Assembly: GCA_020736575.1 (NCBI GenBank)
Contig: JAGPYM010000021.1
Coordinates: forward strand, 372,001 to 436,000
Length of the DNA: 64,000 bases
Direction of reading: 5' to 3'
Source: Thelonectria olida
Lineage: Eukaryota > Ascomycota > Sordariomycetes > Hypocreales > Nectriaceae
Position 1 is the first letter of the stretch, and each line of letters opens with the position of its first letter. Shown here in pieces: positions 24,283 through 36,182 of the stretch. The notes below the pieces were generated by a model that saw nothing but the letters and a program-made list of their open reading frames with translations, did not search any database and was not told where the DNA came from. Position numbers and translations under genes: made by a program.

Positions 24283-26353
24283 ATGCAGCTGAATCGACGC
24301 CTCGTGGCCGCAGGCCTCCTCTCATGCCTGGTTTCCCACGTGGCTGCCCAGACCATCGTTGTCGATGGCGAGGAAGTTGGTAAGGCTGCCTGCAGCTGCC
24401 CCTTGCGCAAGAACATGTGCTGACGAACTCCATTAGACGCCACTGAGAACAACATTGCCGAGCCTGTTGACGTTCTCTCCGGCGACTACCTGCCTGAGGA
24501 GAAGTACGTCTTGACTGACGATGCCTTGTCCAACCTCACTGATTACGAGCTGTCCAATGTGACGCTGCTCTACTTTGACGACAGCGCTGCCAGCAAGAAG
24601 CGTGGCCTGGCTTACACCCCCCAGTGCAAGACCATGCCCGGCGATGCTCTGTTCCCCAACTCTCTCGTGTGGAAGGTTCTCGACCTTGTCACTGGCGGCG
24701 CTCTTATCAAGACGGTCCCCATTGGTGCTGCATGCTACCAGACCTCTGGAGCCTACGACTCGGACCGATGTGACACTGTCGTCGACCAATGGAGCAACTC
24801 TTTCCTGCAGTAAGTCACACCCAATGCCTCAAGCTACTGCAGATGCCTAACACTTTGATAGCGAGGAGGATCCTACCTCTGTCATGTGGCCCGTCTACGA
24901 GGGTCTTACTTGCCAGCCCAGCGAGAACCCCTCTGGCACCTGCAAGATTGGCGGCTACCCTGCCTATGTCATTGACGCCCAGAACGTTGCCCACATCCAG
25001 CTTGCCATCAACTTTGCTCGTGCCCTCAACCTCCGCCTGGTCATCAAGAACACTGGCCACGACTTCAACGGCCGCTCTGCTGGCGCCGGTGCCCTGTCCA
25101 TCTGGACCCATCGCTTCAAGAGCATCAAGTACTACAAGACCTACAAGACCAGCAGCTACAGCGGCCCAGCCTTCAAGGTTGGCGCTGGTGTCATCGGTCA
25201 GGAGCTGTATGCTGCCGCTGAACAGTATGGTGTGACTGCCGTTGGTGGCGAGGGCCTCAGCGTTGGCTATGCCGGTGGTTACCTTGCTGGCGGTGGTCAC
25301 TCTCCCATGTCTCCCAAGTACGGTATGGGTGCCGACCAGATCCTCAGCCTCGAGGTTATCACTGCCGACGGTCGCTTCATCACTGCCAACGAGAACCAGA
25401 ACACCGATCTCTTCTGGGCTCTCCGCGGAGGCGGTGGCAGCACCTTTGGTGTCGTTACCTCGTACACTGTCAAGGCCTTCCCCAAGACCAAGGTCGCTGT
25501 CATGTCCTTCTCCTTCAGCACCAGCTCTACCCTGTCCTATGACAACTTCTGGCTCGCCGTCCGCGCCTACTGGAAGCTCATCCCTACCTTCAACGCCGCT
25601 GGTAACTACGAGTACTGGAACGTGTGGCACACCGGCCCCGAGACCCTCACCTTCAGCATGGTGCCTTGGTTCGCTCCTGGCATGACTCTTGTCCAGCTCA
25701 AGGCTCTCGCCGCTCCTCTGTTCCAGACTTTCGAGGACCTCGGTGTCGATATTGATGTCACCCTTGAGGCTGAGTACCCCAGCTTCCAGGGCGCCTGGAA
25801 GGCCGGTTTCCCTCGTGAGCTGGTTGGTGGCGCCGTCTCCAAGACTGCTGGTCGTCTCTTCCCCAAGGCCAACTTTGTCGATGAGACCAAGTTCAACGCT
25901 ACCTACGCCGCCCTCAAGGGTCTCTCGGACAAGGGTGGCCAAGTCATCGGTTTCGGTATCACTGGCGGCCCTGGCCCGTATCCCGACAACGCCGTCAACC
26001 CTGCCTGGCGCGACGCTGCCATGTGGGCTATTTCCGTCATCAACTGGGACGAGGGCAGCTCGTGGGATGTCATTGCCCAGAAGAGCAAGCTCCTCACCAA
26101 CGACTGGATGAAGCCCTGGAGAGACGTCACCCCCGGCGGCGGTGCATACGCTTCCGAGGCCGATGTCACCGAGCCTAACTTCAAGCAGTCTTTCTACGGC
26201 ACTGACAAGTACAACCGTCTTCTCGGAATCAAGGACGATGTCGACCCTACTGGTCTCTTCTACGCCCTCCAGGCTGTCGGCAGCGACCGCTGGTACATCA
26301 CCGACCAGATCGATGGTGTTCCCACCCAGAACGGCCGCCTCTGCCGTGTTTAA
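24283..26353 (+). CDS. Secreted FAD-linked oxidase (berberine-bridge type)
   Basis: Three exons (24283-24379, 24437-24809, 24862-26353) give 653 residues. A signal peptide ([22 protein letters not shown]) precedes a propeptide-like part containing [10 protein letters not shown]. The FAD-binding PCMH fold begins at [20 protein letters not shown] and includes [20 protein letters not shown], whose His is the expected covalent FAD site, and [20 protein letters not shown]. The berberine-bridge C-terminal motif is [20 protein letters not shown] followed by the [11 protein letters not shown] end. Such enzymes oxidise sugars, phenols or alkaloid precursors and give off hydrogen peroxide; the substrate is not predictable here. 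Codon use is strongly biased to C-ending codons, which suggests high expression. Confidence 0.9.
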
Positions 26354-26739
26354 TGTGTATATTCTACCTCCTGCATTAGTATAGCTGCGTTACATTCTAT
26401 GCACTAGATAGAGAATAGTGCTGTAAATACGACTCGAACTCGGTCTCGAAGTTCTCTAATCCTGAATCGTAATCTTCCTCTTCACCCCTGTCTGAAATCG
26501 ATGTAGAGATCGCAAAGCCAATAATCTCGGTTCGTCGTGTAAAATTCGGCATGCTCCTGGTTCCGGGCGCGAGTCTATTTTGATGAATGCGACGGTATGT
26601 CATCAAGCCCACGTAATTCCTCCTCCCGGTGCAGTCCCCCCAAGTTCATTCCACCAACGGGGTGTAGGCGGGTAAATGCCCTTCCCCTGGACACGCCCGT
26701 GACCCCCGGAGACATTGTTCTGGACCACGATCTTGATGG
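26354..26739. other. Convergent 3' flanks
   Basis: This is the space between the stop codons of the FAD oxidase gene (plus) and the methyltransferase-like gene (minus). No gene is supported. Confidence 0.4.
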
Positions 26740-27492
26740 CTACCGTCGAAAGACAGCCATCATCTCATAATCTCCGATACCTGCTTCATCCCCCTGCATT
26801 AACCCATCTAACTTGAATCCGTGCTCGTCTAGCTGGGTACCGGTGCTGGTGCAGAAGCACGGCTCAAACTCATCCCAGTCCGCAACCGGGCCAAGCCATA
26901 CCATAAGCATAATCCCAGAGTCTGGCTGAAGAGCGGCTTGTGCGTATTGAGTAACCAGGGCTGCTTGACGAGGGTACGTGAACATCAAGATCGAGACGTC
27001 GCTGTCCCGCATCCTGGGTGATATCTCCCAGGTTCCGCGAACCGTGATGGCTGCATAGTCGGGAAGGTATTTGTTGAGATGGGCCTTTGTGCCAAGTTGT
27101 TGCACCTCGACTCCTTCTATTCTGATATTTTCCTGCTTCTGCCGGGCTGATTGCGATTGAAAATGCTCAAGTAACAGCGCCTCCAACAATCCTGTGCCGC
27201 TGCCAATTGATAGCACCGTCTGCTTGCGGTTGGCAGCGCGATTACAATTTTGGCCGCACACATCTGTCAGCACTTCCAGCAGCTTCAGTGACAGGCTAAG
27301 ACAGCAGTCTGCATGACGAATGGGCGCATGGTTCGATGTGAGAATAGGAAGATCCATTGCTCGACGAGCGACGCGGCGGCACAATCTAATGCAGGCGGGA
27401 AATGAATGAATGGATGAATGAGGAGAAAATTGGCGCCTTCGCGAAACAATGAAGAAGGAAGCCAAGTGTCTTAGCGTCAGCAGCAGTCGCAT
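26740..27492 (-). CDS. SAM-dependent methyltransferase-like protein
   Basis: The protein is intronless and has 250 residues from the ATG at 27492, or 205 from a second in-frame ATG at 27357 (MDLPILTSNH). The Rossmann motif I is VLSIGSGTGLLEALLLEHF, followed by GVEVQQLG and DVSILMFTYPRQAALV. These fit a class I methyltransferase fold, but the acceptor is unknown and the other motifs are weak. The extra 45 residues of the long form (MRLLLTLRHLASFF, then several Arg and Ser) look like a mitochondrial presequence, so the two starts could yield two locations; this is inference. It lies tail-to-tail with the FAD oxidase gene, which suggests no shared operation. Confidence 0.7.
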   Translation of the reverse strand: MRLLLTLRHLASFFIVSRRRQFSPHSSIHSFPACIRLCRRVARRAMDLPILTSNHAPIRHADCCLSLSLKLLEVLTDVCGQNCNRAANRKQTVLSIGSGTGLLEALLLEHFQSQSARQKQENIRIEGVEVQQLGTKAHLNKYLPDYAAITVRGTWEISPRMRDSDVSILMFTYPRQAALVTQYAQAALQPDSGIMLMVWLGPVADWDEFEPCFCTSTGTQLDEHGFKLDGLMQGDEAGIGDYEMMAVFRR

Positions 27493-29208
27493 TAGTTAGC
27501 GCAGGCCTTGAAGCCGTTCCATTGTTTGCCTTCCATGTCCTTGTCCTCCACTGAAATGCAACCCAACTACCAAGGCAAAGAACGCCACCATTAATCGTTT
27601 TCAGACGAGAATTGTTCTAGTATGAGTCGGGGGTTCTGAATTGGACTTCTTTCGTCTTCAATAGAGCGTCTTATCCATGTCCTTAGTCAAGGGGCAGTAA
27701 GCAAGGCCCGCCTCAACGTGATAACGTCTGGCTCCGAAAGACGTCGACCTTGTCGGACTCGAACGTTCTATTCTCCTCATAGCTTGATTTTGGAAAGAGA
27801 TTTAACCAGATATCCCTGCTTTTGGAAGACTCTTCTGGTTCTGTTGCCTGATTCAGGTCATGCAGGATTAGTTAATGGATACCCCAGATGCCGAGCCAGA
27901 CTGTTTTGTTATCATTCCCGATGCTTCTAGCCTCGCTTTTGCTCTCCCTGTGATAGCAATCATCGTGATATTATCTCTCTTAAGATGACAAATCTTCTTA
28001 CTAGGGCTCGGGCGAGTTGAGCGAAATCCGCATTGGAGCGCTGGAAGTAATGGAGTTGGCCGACGGTTGGTCTGGATTTGGGAGGGTAGGACTTCATTTT
28101 CGGCCGTGGCCTCGACTAGATCCGATTAATGCTGGGCAAGGTAAGAGCGTGACTCAATTGGACTAAAGGAAGGTGCATCGGGTGCCGAGTATATTTCCAT
28201 GGGCGCGCTCGTGGGAATGTAGAAGCCGGATGTCCGGAAGACCTGAGGTATATTTGACCCGTGAGAGGCCCTGTGCTCACCACCAAGCCAGCAGCTAATG
28301 AGCGAGGCCTCCATGATAGATTGACGGTCTCTGCGAAAACGAAGGGATCAGAGCCTGTGAATCACGATACAAAATACTACAGTAATTGTCGGCTTGGGCT
28401 TACCTAGTAGATCAAGAAGAGAACTCGATGCCTATCTATATGCCCGATGATGGGGCTTTCCTTCTTTGCTGGTGATCCCATATTGGTGTCTATGTTGAGC
28501 CTATCTTGGTACAACTATTGCGCCTCCGAAACCAACAGGGCAGCAAGATTCATCCATGAGGCTTCTTCGTCAACGACTGTGTAATATTGGACTCTGTAGT
28601 ATTGCGACAAAAGTAACAGCGCACTAAACTAAGACAAATGTTTGAAATTTTCGTCAATAGGTAGTTGAATAACATATAACTACCAGGTTCGGGCATGGAC
28701 TTATGAAGCTTCACCTCATAAATACCATCATAGCTCCAGAGGAAGTGTCTCGTTACATGTTTTCAAACCTCGAGACTCTCTGCAACGGCCTTACCCTAGA
28801 ACTTCGAGTGAGAACTTCTCGACCAATAGCAGATTACTTATTTCAGCTTAAGTGTTTGTCGCGTAATCAACGAGTGGAGTTATTAGAGTGATCAGCCCTG
28901 ATCCATGGCCGACCTTAGCCTTGGAAACCAGCCACAGATGTCCAAGCATTTGGCTCTATTGATACTACCTGCCAGTGGCTGAAGAGTTTGGCAGGATTCG
29001 GTGGGCTTACGTCTCAAAGAAATGGTGGTCAGCAAAAGATCCTTTCGCTCTCACCAGTCTCGCCATCATCTCACCGCCGTGATCCAACACTCATGCTCTT
29101 CTGAGCAAACCGGCTTCAATCGGCCACGGAAATAATAGTCTTGGCCGCTTCCCACTAGGAGAATTCCGTCAGGCGCCACAGCCGATTGACTATCAACGAA
29201 ACGGCGGC
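27493..29208. other. Intergenic 1.7 kb, no gene recognised
   Basis: Only short frames occur (for example 62 codons at 28703-28891) with no family features. The right 200 bp should hold the promoter of the P450 gene. The segment 28300-28900 is richer in A/T than its neighbours. Confidence 0.35.
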
Positions 29209-30913
29209 ATGGGTTGGTTCACAGAGAACTCCACAGTCCAACGCGCCCTGGCGGCATATGCCGACTCCAGCGCGACTCACAAGGCAATTGCCGCGATAGT
29301 CCTTGTTATCTTGGTCCAGCGCGTGCTATCGAAGCCCCAGAAGCACAATCTCTTCCCAGTCTGGGCCACGATTGAGGTTGGCGTCGCCAGCTACGTCCTC
29401 CGCGGCCATGGCTGGGGTCGACGAATATAGTGAGTCCGCCGTGAATCTTGATGCAGTAGTAGTACCCTGGAATGTGAGGCTAATCAATCGCGTCAGCTCG
29501 TCAATACGTAAATATGGAGGCTCTCTATTTGGCATCAGCAAAGCCCATCAGGTCTTCGTTCACCTCCCCGACCTGGACCGCGTCATGACGCAGTCGGTGC
29601 ACGCTCTGAACGCCGACCCGGTCCAGTACACGTTATTCACACGCGTCTTTGGTGCACCGGACGAGATAGAACTCAAAACCAACCTCGAAAGGTCCTGGAA
29701 AGACCTCATTGCGCCTCTCGAGCGTCTGTTTCTTAACGATAAGAACTCAGCAGCTGCTGTAGAGCGAGCAAATATCCCTCAACTTGCGAATTCGTTTGTC
29801 ACGTTTTCGTCTGATCCTGCGCAGATGAACCGCTGGGAGATGTCTGCAGATATCCAAGTCGTGAAACCAAATCTGCTCGGGAATCCCGGAAGCGTCGAAG
29901 CCAACCTCCAGAGCCTTACTCGCGATTTCGGTGCGTGCATGGCTATACCGCTCCTCTACGGCAAGGACTTCTTGGAGCGTTGCCCGCAACTCCTCGATGA
30001 CTTTTGGAAGTTTGACAACGACCTGTTCCCGCTTTTGATGATCGGAATTCCGCCATGGGCTCCCTTCAAAATGGTCAAGGAAGGACGAGCAGCACGGTCT
30101 CGGATGCATCAGCAACTAGCCGCCTTGTATCGACGTATTGACCAGTATCAAAAAGGAGAGCCGGTCGATTTTGGAGCCGACATGTCCGACGTCAGCATCG
30201 TCCCTTTGGAGCGCAACAAGGTCTATCAGAAGAATCATTGGTCGTTTCCAGAGCGCGGAGTGGCTGACTTTACCGTGCTTTGGGGTCAGAACGGAAACAC
30301 GCAGCCCACGCTTTTCTGGCTACTCACTTATATCTATTCCACTCCTGATCTCTTGGATCGAGTCCGGGAGGATATAGCACCATATATCCAATTGTCCGAG
30401 ACAGATCCCCTTGAAGTCACTTCGATAGACCTACCCGGCCTGTTCAGAAACTGCCAGCTTCTTAAAGCCTGCCTGTTTGAGACATATCGCATGTCAAACG
30501 AACCAGCGTCGATTCGATATGTTGAACGTCCGGTCACCATCAAGGACGGAGAGTTCAAGCACGAACTGAAACCAGGCACATTCATCACCGTGCCACACGC
30601 CCTCGTCAATTCAGATCCGACAGTCTTCGCAGACCCAGATACTTTCGTCCCTGAGCGGTTTCTAGAGACAGACGCAGAAGGAAAAATGGTCGCTCGGTAC
30701 AGTAGACTTAGACCGTGGGGTGTAGGACCGTCCATGTGCAAAGGACGCACGTTTGCGGAAAAGGAGCTCCTTGCTTTGGGTGCTGCCATTCTTAGCCTCT
30801 GGAGTATTGATCCAGTAGGTGGAACGTGGAGATTGCCTGCGATGATTCCTGGGACTGGAGTGAAGAAGCCGGTCAAGGATATTCGCGTGTCGATCACTCG
30901 AAGGACGCTGTAG
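29209..30913 (+). CDS. Cytochrome P450, CYP7/CYP8-like
   Basis: Two exons (29209-29429, 29497-30913) flank a 67-bp intron and give 545 residues. The splice joins RGHGWGRRIY to SSIRKYGGSLFGISKAHQVF. An N-terminal helix (IAAIVLVILVQRVL) anchors it to the ER. The K-helix E-x-x-R is in CLFETYRMSN, and the heme loop is RPWGVGPSMCKGRTFAEKE with the ligand Cys near residue 488. The I-helix reads VLWGQNGNTQPTLFWLL and lacks the usual A/G-G-x-D/E-T-T oxygen-activation motif, as in CYP7 and CYP8 (prostacyclin synthase) families. The reaction could therefore be an isomerisation or a sterol-type hydroxylation. No biosynthetic partner gene is adjacent. Confidence 0.9.
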
Positions 30914-31374
30914 ACTGCATCCTTTTCTGCCCGCCATGATATATGTCCATTTACGCCGTGATAAGGGTATGCGCAATTATGAAGAATAGACTCTTGAAAT
31001 CTTGCTCTGACACTTAAGCAATTCTTGTAAAAGTTGCGGTATTAAGACTGCTCGTTTAAAAACAAGGCTTGTTTGATAGATACCACATCTTTGACAGCGT
31101 TCTTATCGATTGGGTGGTGCTATATGAATTATAATTAGATCTTTCTGTGCTTCGCTTACGAGGGATCACTGGGGCTTCCGCTGTCAGGAAGCAAATCCCT
31201 GGCCGTTCAAGTATCCCGGAACGCCATGCCACTATGCCGATGACTCTTCTCGGTGTGCCGTGGAACAACTAGTTCACAAGAAGATTACTAATGAACCACC
31301 TTGCTACGACAGGAACCCTATAATACCTGTCAGAACACCATGTCTCGTCCTTCCTCACTAGATCACCGCAGACG
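30914..31374. other. Intergenic between P450 and ankyrin genes
   Basis: The 3' flank of the P450 gene and the upstream region of the ankyrin gene; no gene or clear site is seen. Confidence 0.4.
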
Positions 31375-33084
31375 ATGACTTCGCACTATCTGCCTGGATT
31401 CTCTGCAACAGATTCGCCCTATCGAGCATTCCGGGAATGCCGATCCGGTGTCAATGATGAAACCCCACATGAGATCCCCATGACGACAATAGTCGACAAA
31501 GACGGATCGATTCTTTTTGAAACCGAATTTGGAGCTCTTTTGCAAACAATCGTTCGCCAGAATGATGTGGCGGCCCTGGAGCAGTATCTGGCCAAAGCAC
31601 CTCTCGCCATAGGCTCTGGAGAGGAACCTCCAAAATACGACGACGTATTCTCCATCGCTGCTCAGAGTGGCAGTGTCGATGTCCTTCGAATTCTTCTAGA
31701 GCGCTATAGTGTCTCTACTACACAAACAACGTTACTCCAAAAACGCGGCCTCTTACTCCTGCATGTCGCATCTGACTGTGGGCAGCCCCAGGTGGTGCAA
31801 TTCCTATTGGACAACTACCCAGCATACGCCGACATTCACGTGAGGGATGAATCTGGCTATACCGCGATAGGCTCAGCTGCAAGTCTGGATGGGAGTGGGC
31901 ACTTCGACTTCGTTTGGGAACGCGAATCTCCTGATCGAAGTGAGCAGGTGATGGATTTGCTGCTTGACAGGGGCGCCAGTGCTTCTGACGTTGTTTTGCG
32001 TCCTCGGTCTTGGGGCGAGCGACCAGAGATCATCTGCGATACCGTTCTCACCTTGGCTGCTCGTTGGGCCCGGCCCCAGTTGATTCAACGACTTATCGAT
32101 GGAGGCGCCGATGCCCAGGCAAAGACGAGCCATGCCGACTTCTCTTGGGAAGACAATACCGAGAATGATATCGGGGACGCCACTGCGGTTTTCACTAGTA
32201 GCTTATTTGCAAATGTTGACGCGATCAAGGTCTTGCTTGATTGCCGAGGCCCTGGTATCGATATTTCAGACATGGTATCCTGCCGCGACAGTCAAGGAAG
32301 GTTGCCTCTCCATTGGGCAGCCAGAAAGCTGATACCCGACGAGATTAGGCGAATTCCTGCATCAAAATTGAGAGAAAATGCTCAACGGATCATGGGCACT
32401 CTTGAGCTTCTTCTGGAGGCCAACCCTTCAACAATCAACATCCAAGACAACAAGGGGAATACGCCCTTGCATTATGCTGCCCAACACTACGGTCAGCTAG
32501 GCAAGGAACACAATGAGATCTTTAAATTCCTATGTGACAGAGGCGCAGATGCAAGCTTGCGGAATAAGAAGAGAGAAACACCGTTGCATAGCTTGTGTTG
32601 CCGGACGAGTGGCGGCCTGCCCATAGACGTGGCTGCAATAACTATTTTACTGGAGCATAGTGCTAAGACGACTGATGCGGACCGTGATGGGAACACACCA
32701 CTGCATCAAATGGTAAGCACTTTGCACAATCTCGAAGCAGCCGAGTTCTTGGTGAGCCACGATGCCGATGTCTCTGCTAAAAACTAAAAGCAGGCTACGC
32801 CTCTTCACGAAGCTGGCTGAGGAACTGTTTGGGTGGAGGTAGAAGATATGACGGCGGAAGACAAGATCAAAGCGCAGGACGACATGATTCGAATACTGGG
32901 AAAAGCTGGGCTGGGGGAGCTGATGGATCAGCCGAATGCAGAGGGGAAAACACCGCGAGAGCTTCGTGAGAAGAGGAGGAATGGTTGGAGGGAGACTGAT
33001 GAGGTGATGCGAGCGATCAAGAATGGAACCTGGAGAGGCAGAGGAGGGAGAGGACGAGGGCGAGGGCGTGGGAGGGGTGGTTAA
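31375..33084 (+). pseudogene. Ankyrin-repeat protein interrupted by two in-frame stops
   Basis: A 470-codon frame (31375-32787) encodes several ankyrin repeats, such as GNTPLHYAAQHYGQLGKEHN and RETPLHSLCC. It stops at TAA 32785-32787, but the same frame goes on with ankyrin consensus (KQATPLHEAG), meets TGA at 32818-32820, and continues open to 33084 (MTAEDKIKAQDDMIRILGKA, NAEGKTPRELREKRRNGW) into an Arg/Gly tail made of GRGRGRG units. The repeat consensus across both stops shows that the ancestral protein was about 569 residues. Two donor-like sites (GTAAGC at 32713, GTGAGC at 32752) could pair with AG at 32838 to remove both stops in frame, but this would cut out repeat consensus. A truncated 470-residue protein may still be made. 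Confidence 0.7.
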
Positions 33085-33314
33085 TAGTCTCGGGAATAGA
33101 GGCACAGCGTATTCACTTGTATTAATCATCGCGCATGCATGATTATTCATCTTTGCTGCATGTCAAGCTCACCAATAACGTCCGCTTCTCAATTACTCCT
33201 CACGCTCGTCTTGGGCGTCACGGTTAGGCAGCGACTGTCTCTTAATTTACTCTCCCACTGTCATCCATCCTCACACACAAGAACACGGCAACAATCAGGC
33301 TGCAGATATCATCA

Positions 33315-33731
33315 ATGGCTGCCCAACCCACAGAATCCCAGTCCGTCGAGCGCATGGTCAATGGAGACCACCTGGTCAATGGAGGCACACCAGCGCCTGC
33401 AACAACCACCTCGCAAGCTGCCGACGCCGAACACGACACTCTTCAGATTGGAATCTATGAGGTAGACCCCTGGAGGAGATCCTGGCACACGTTGCCGTTT
33501 CCTCTTGGCTCGATCGGCAGTGGCCGGCTTCGAGTCGAGCACATACAATCCACACTCGCGCGCATGCTCGACCTCTCCGCTTCGGATGTTCAGCGCTTGG
33601 AGCTGCTATTTGGGGAGACAAAGATGCAAGATGAGAATGCGCCACTGAGAGACTATGGTGTTGAGAACAGGAGCGAGATTGTGGTGTGGACTCCCGAGGC
33701 GATTGAGAGGAGGACGTCGGGAGGCAATTAG
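33315..33731 (+). CDS. Small protein with ubiquitin-like fold
   Basis: This intronless 138-residue protein has a polar N-terminal tail. From about residue 45 it resembles a ubiquitin-like domain: IGIYEVDPWRRSWHTLPF, then VEHIQSTLARMLDLSASDVQ, LELLFGETKMQDENAPLRDY and GVENRSEIVVW. This parallels the ubiquitin order (helix, then LIFxGKxLxDxxxLxDY, then the last strand), though it ends without a di-Gly tail. The likely role is protein binding rather than conjugation. It is not a family known to me by name. It follows the ankyrin gene by 230 bp in the same direction. Confidence 0.65.
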   Translation: MAAQPTESQSVERMVNGDHLVNGGTPAPATTTSQAADAEHDTLQIGIYEVDPWRRSWHTLPFPLGSIGSGRLRVEHIQSTLARMLDLSASDVQRLELLFGETKMQDENAPLRDYGVENRSEIVVWTPEAIERRTSGGN

Positions 33732-34355
33732 CTGATTGACGCTGACGATGGCTGAAATCGAGATGCGATCGTTATGGATTCAGCAAGAATGAGGGCATTA
33801 CAGAGGGTGTTGATCTTTTGAATGGAGCACGGTGGGCAATGACAGCTGTTGCGGAATCTGGTTGTCTGTGATAAGCCTTCGGGACGCTGAATTGATCGAC
33901 GGATCGAGGGAAGTAAAAAACCACTTCGGAAATGGAATATTGTCGTATTTTTATTGCGGTGGCCTGATTCTCATTCTACCGGTAGATACTCACGTTGTCT
34001 TCAGCCCTGCTGTGACACCTCATACTTACGATACCTGGGTTTGGATGGGATCAAATAATCCGTCGGTGCTAGATTAGAGAATTGTAACTACGACTAATAA
34101 ACGAAGTTGGTGCCTGGTTCCTTTTGCTTCATGCATCATGCATCTTACTAAGGCAAGTAGGGCACAGCTATGAATGCCATGGAAAGGAATACATCTGCTA
34201 AACTATTGAAGGCGGTAAGCTGTCGTCATCAATTGCCCGCTGCCTTCCTAATTGGATTGGATACGGCCAAGACAGATGATCTTGTTGTCCCACGTTAATC
34301 CCGCTCCAACCGGGCAAATCTCTCTCTTCATCTTCGCATTCACATCTTCTTCACC
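33732..34355. other. Intergenic, peptidase promoter at the right end
   Basis: No gene is supported. A short direct repeat (ATGCATCATGCATC) occurs near 34132. The last 60 bp are C/T-rich (TCTCTCTTCATCTTCGCATTC), the usual leader just before the peptidase ATG. Confidence 0.4.
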
Positions 34356-36182
34356 ATGAAACCCATGCTCATCGCAACACTCGCTTCTCTCGTAGCTGCC
34401 GCTGTAGACGTCTCCGACTTTGACTGGTCCGTCGTTGAACCATCCACCAGCCTCAACTACACGAGCTGCTACGACGGCCACAAATGCGCAAAGCTGCTCG
34501 TTCCTCTTGACTGGCTCAACCCCGAAACCAACCATGCCCAAGTCACGCTGGCCGTCGTCGCGCGCCCTGCCGTCGTCGCAGAGAGCGACGCGTCCTTCGG
34601 CGGCTCCATCATGACCAACCCCGGCGGTCCCAGCGGCTCCGGCGTCGGCTTCTTGCTTAACTGGGGAGAGCGACTCCAGCGCCAGGCGGATAGCGACGAG
34701 AGGAAATTTGAGATCGTGTCGTTTGATCCGCGGGGCGTAGGACTGACGGAGCCGAATGCCGATTGCTACCAGAGCGAATTCGCCCGCGGGGCCTTCGTGC
34801 TGGAAGATCGCGCTATGGGCACGCCAGATGCGGGCATTGACGTGGTGAGGAGAAAGATGTCACGCGCGGGTGCGTTTGGTCGACTCTGTGAGACGGGGGA
34901 CGAGACGAACAATATCCGTGGATTCATGTCGACGAGCAGCGTGGCTCGAGACATGGTGGCCCTGGTGGACAAGCTCGACGAATTGCGCAAAGAAGATGGT
35001 AGCGAACGAGAGGAACGACTGGAGCTGCGCTCATCTCAAAGCAGAGACGAGACACCCCGACTTCAATACTGGGGCTTTTCGTACGGAACTGTTCTCGGCA
35101 ATTACTTTGCGTCCATGTTCCCAGGCAGAGTCGGCCGCATCATTCTGGAAGCTGTCGAGGATCCGTACGACTACGTTAATGCTGTAAGCGATCCATTTCT
35201 GCGACATAAGACCACTAACCTAACGGACAATAATTAGACATGGGCCCTCAACCTCGTAGATACGCAGAAAGCGTTGGACCACTTCTGGGAGACGTGCTTT
35301 GAAGGCGGTTCGAGCTGTGCGCTCTTCAAATCTACCGACAATTCGTCCGCCGACGTGCGCGGCCGCTTCGAAGCATTCCTCGGCAGCCTCGACGATTCCC
35401 CAGCACCGTACATCTCGTCCAAAACTGTCGTATCCATCACAAGGCAAGACGTGCTCGGCACCATCTTCAGCGCGCTCTACAAGCCACTGCTGGCTTTTCC
35501 CAGTCTTGCGACCACCATCGACGAGGCCATGCACGGAAACTTCACGGCACTGTACGAGGGAATGATGCTGCCCACCATAGCCAACAGTTGCGACCTGCGC
35601 GAGCCCGAGGCATACACATGGAGCAGAGACGCCCAAAGCGCAATCGCGTGTGGCGACGGCGAACCACAGACTAACATGACGGCTGACGACTTTGTGAAAT
35701 ACATCGATGGCCTCAAGGCCGATTCACCCGACTTTGGCCCTCAATGGTCTCATATTCGACTCCCTTGCAAGGGATGGCGAATCCGACCTGCGTACCGCTT
35801 CACCGGACCTTGGACCACGCCTGCATCAGACCCGAGCCTCGTCAAAGGCAAACCTGCAGCCCCTATCCTCTTCGTTTCCAGCCTCATCGACCCCGTCACG
35901 CCACTGGCGAATGCGCGAGAGGCGTCCAAGGCGCATCCAGGGTCAATTGTGCTGGTGCAGGACAACGTTGGGCACGGGGCGTCTATAACGCCGGGGAAGT
36001 GCAGAGAAGGCTTAATCAAGAAGTACTTTGCCACAGGCGAGTTGCCAGGGGAAGAGACGCATTGTAAGGCGGACTGTCGGCCTTTCCAGGATTGTGCGTC
36101 GCTTGGTGTGACGACGATGGCAAACGACGAGGGTCGGCTGGAGTCGTTGAGACGACGGGCGCCACTGAGCATTTTTGGGTAG
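34356..36182 (+). CDS. Secreted S33 alpha/beta-hydrolase (TAP-like peptidase)
   Basis: Two exons (34356-35183, 35238-36182) flank a 54-bp intron, giving 590 residues. The first 16 residues (MKPMLIATLASLVAAA) are a signal peptide. The hydrolase core has the oxyanion loop SIMTNPGGPSGSGVGFL, the strand FEIVSFDPRGVGLTEPN and the nucleophile elbow WGFSYGTVLGNY with Ser near residue 242. The C-terminal TAP-like domain supplies the acid (SLIDPVTPLANAR) and the His (QDNVGHGASITPGKC). Such enzymes release N-terminal peptides or prolyl residues outside the cell, or act as lactone or ester hydrolases. Paired cysteines fit secretion. Confidence in the fold is high, in the substrate low. Confidence 0.88.

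Noticed and set aside
24815..25942. A 375-codon minus-strand frame opposite the FAD oxidase gene
   Set aside because: It is the mirror of a strongly codon-biased gene (C in third positions), has no domain, and the plus strand has clear berberine-bridge motifs.
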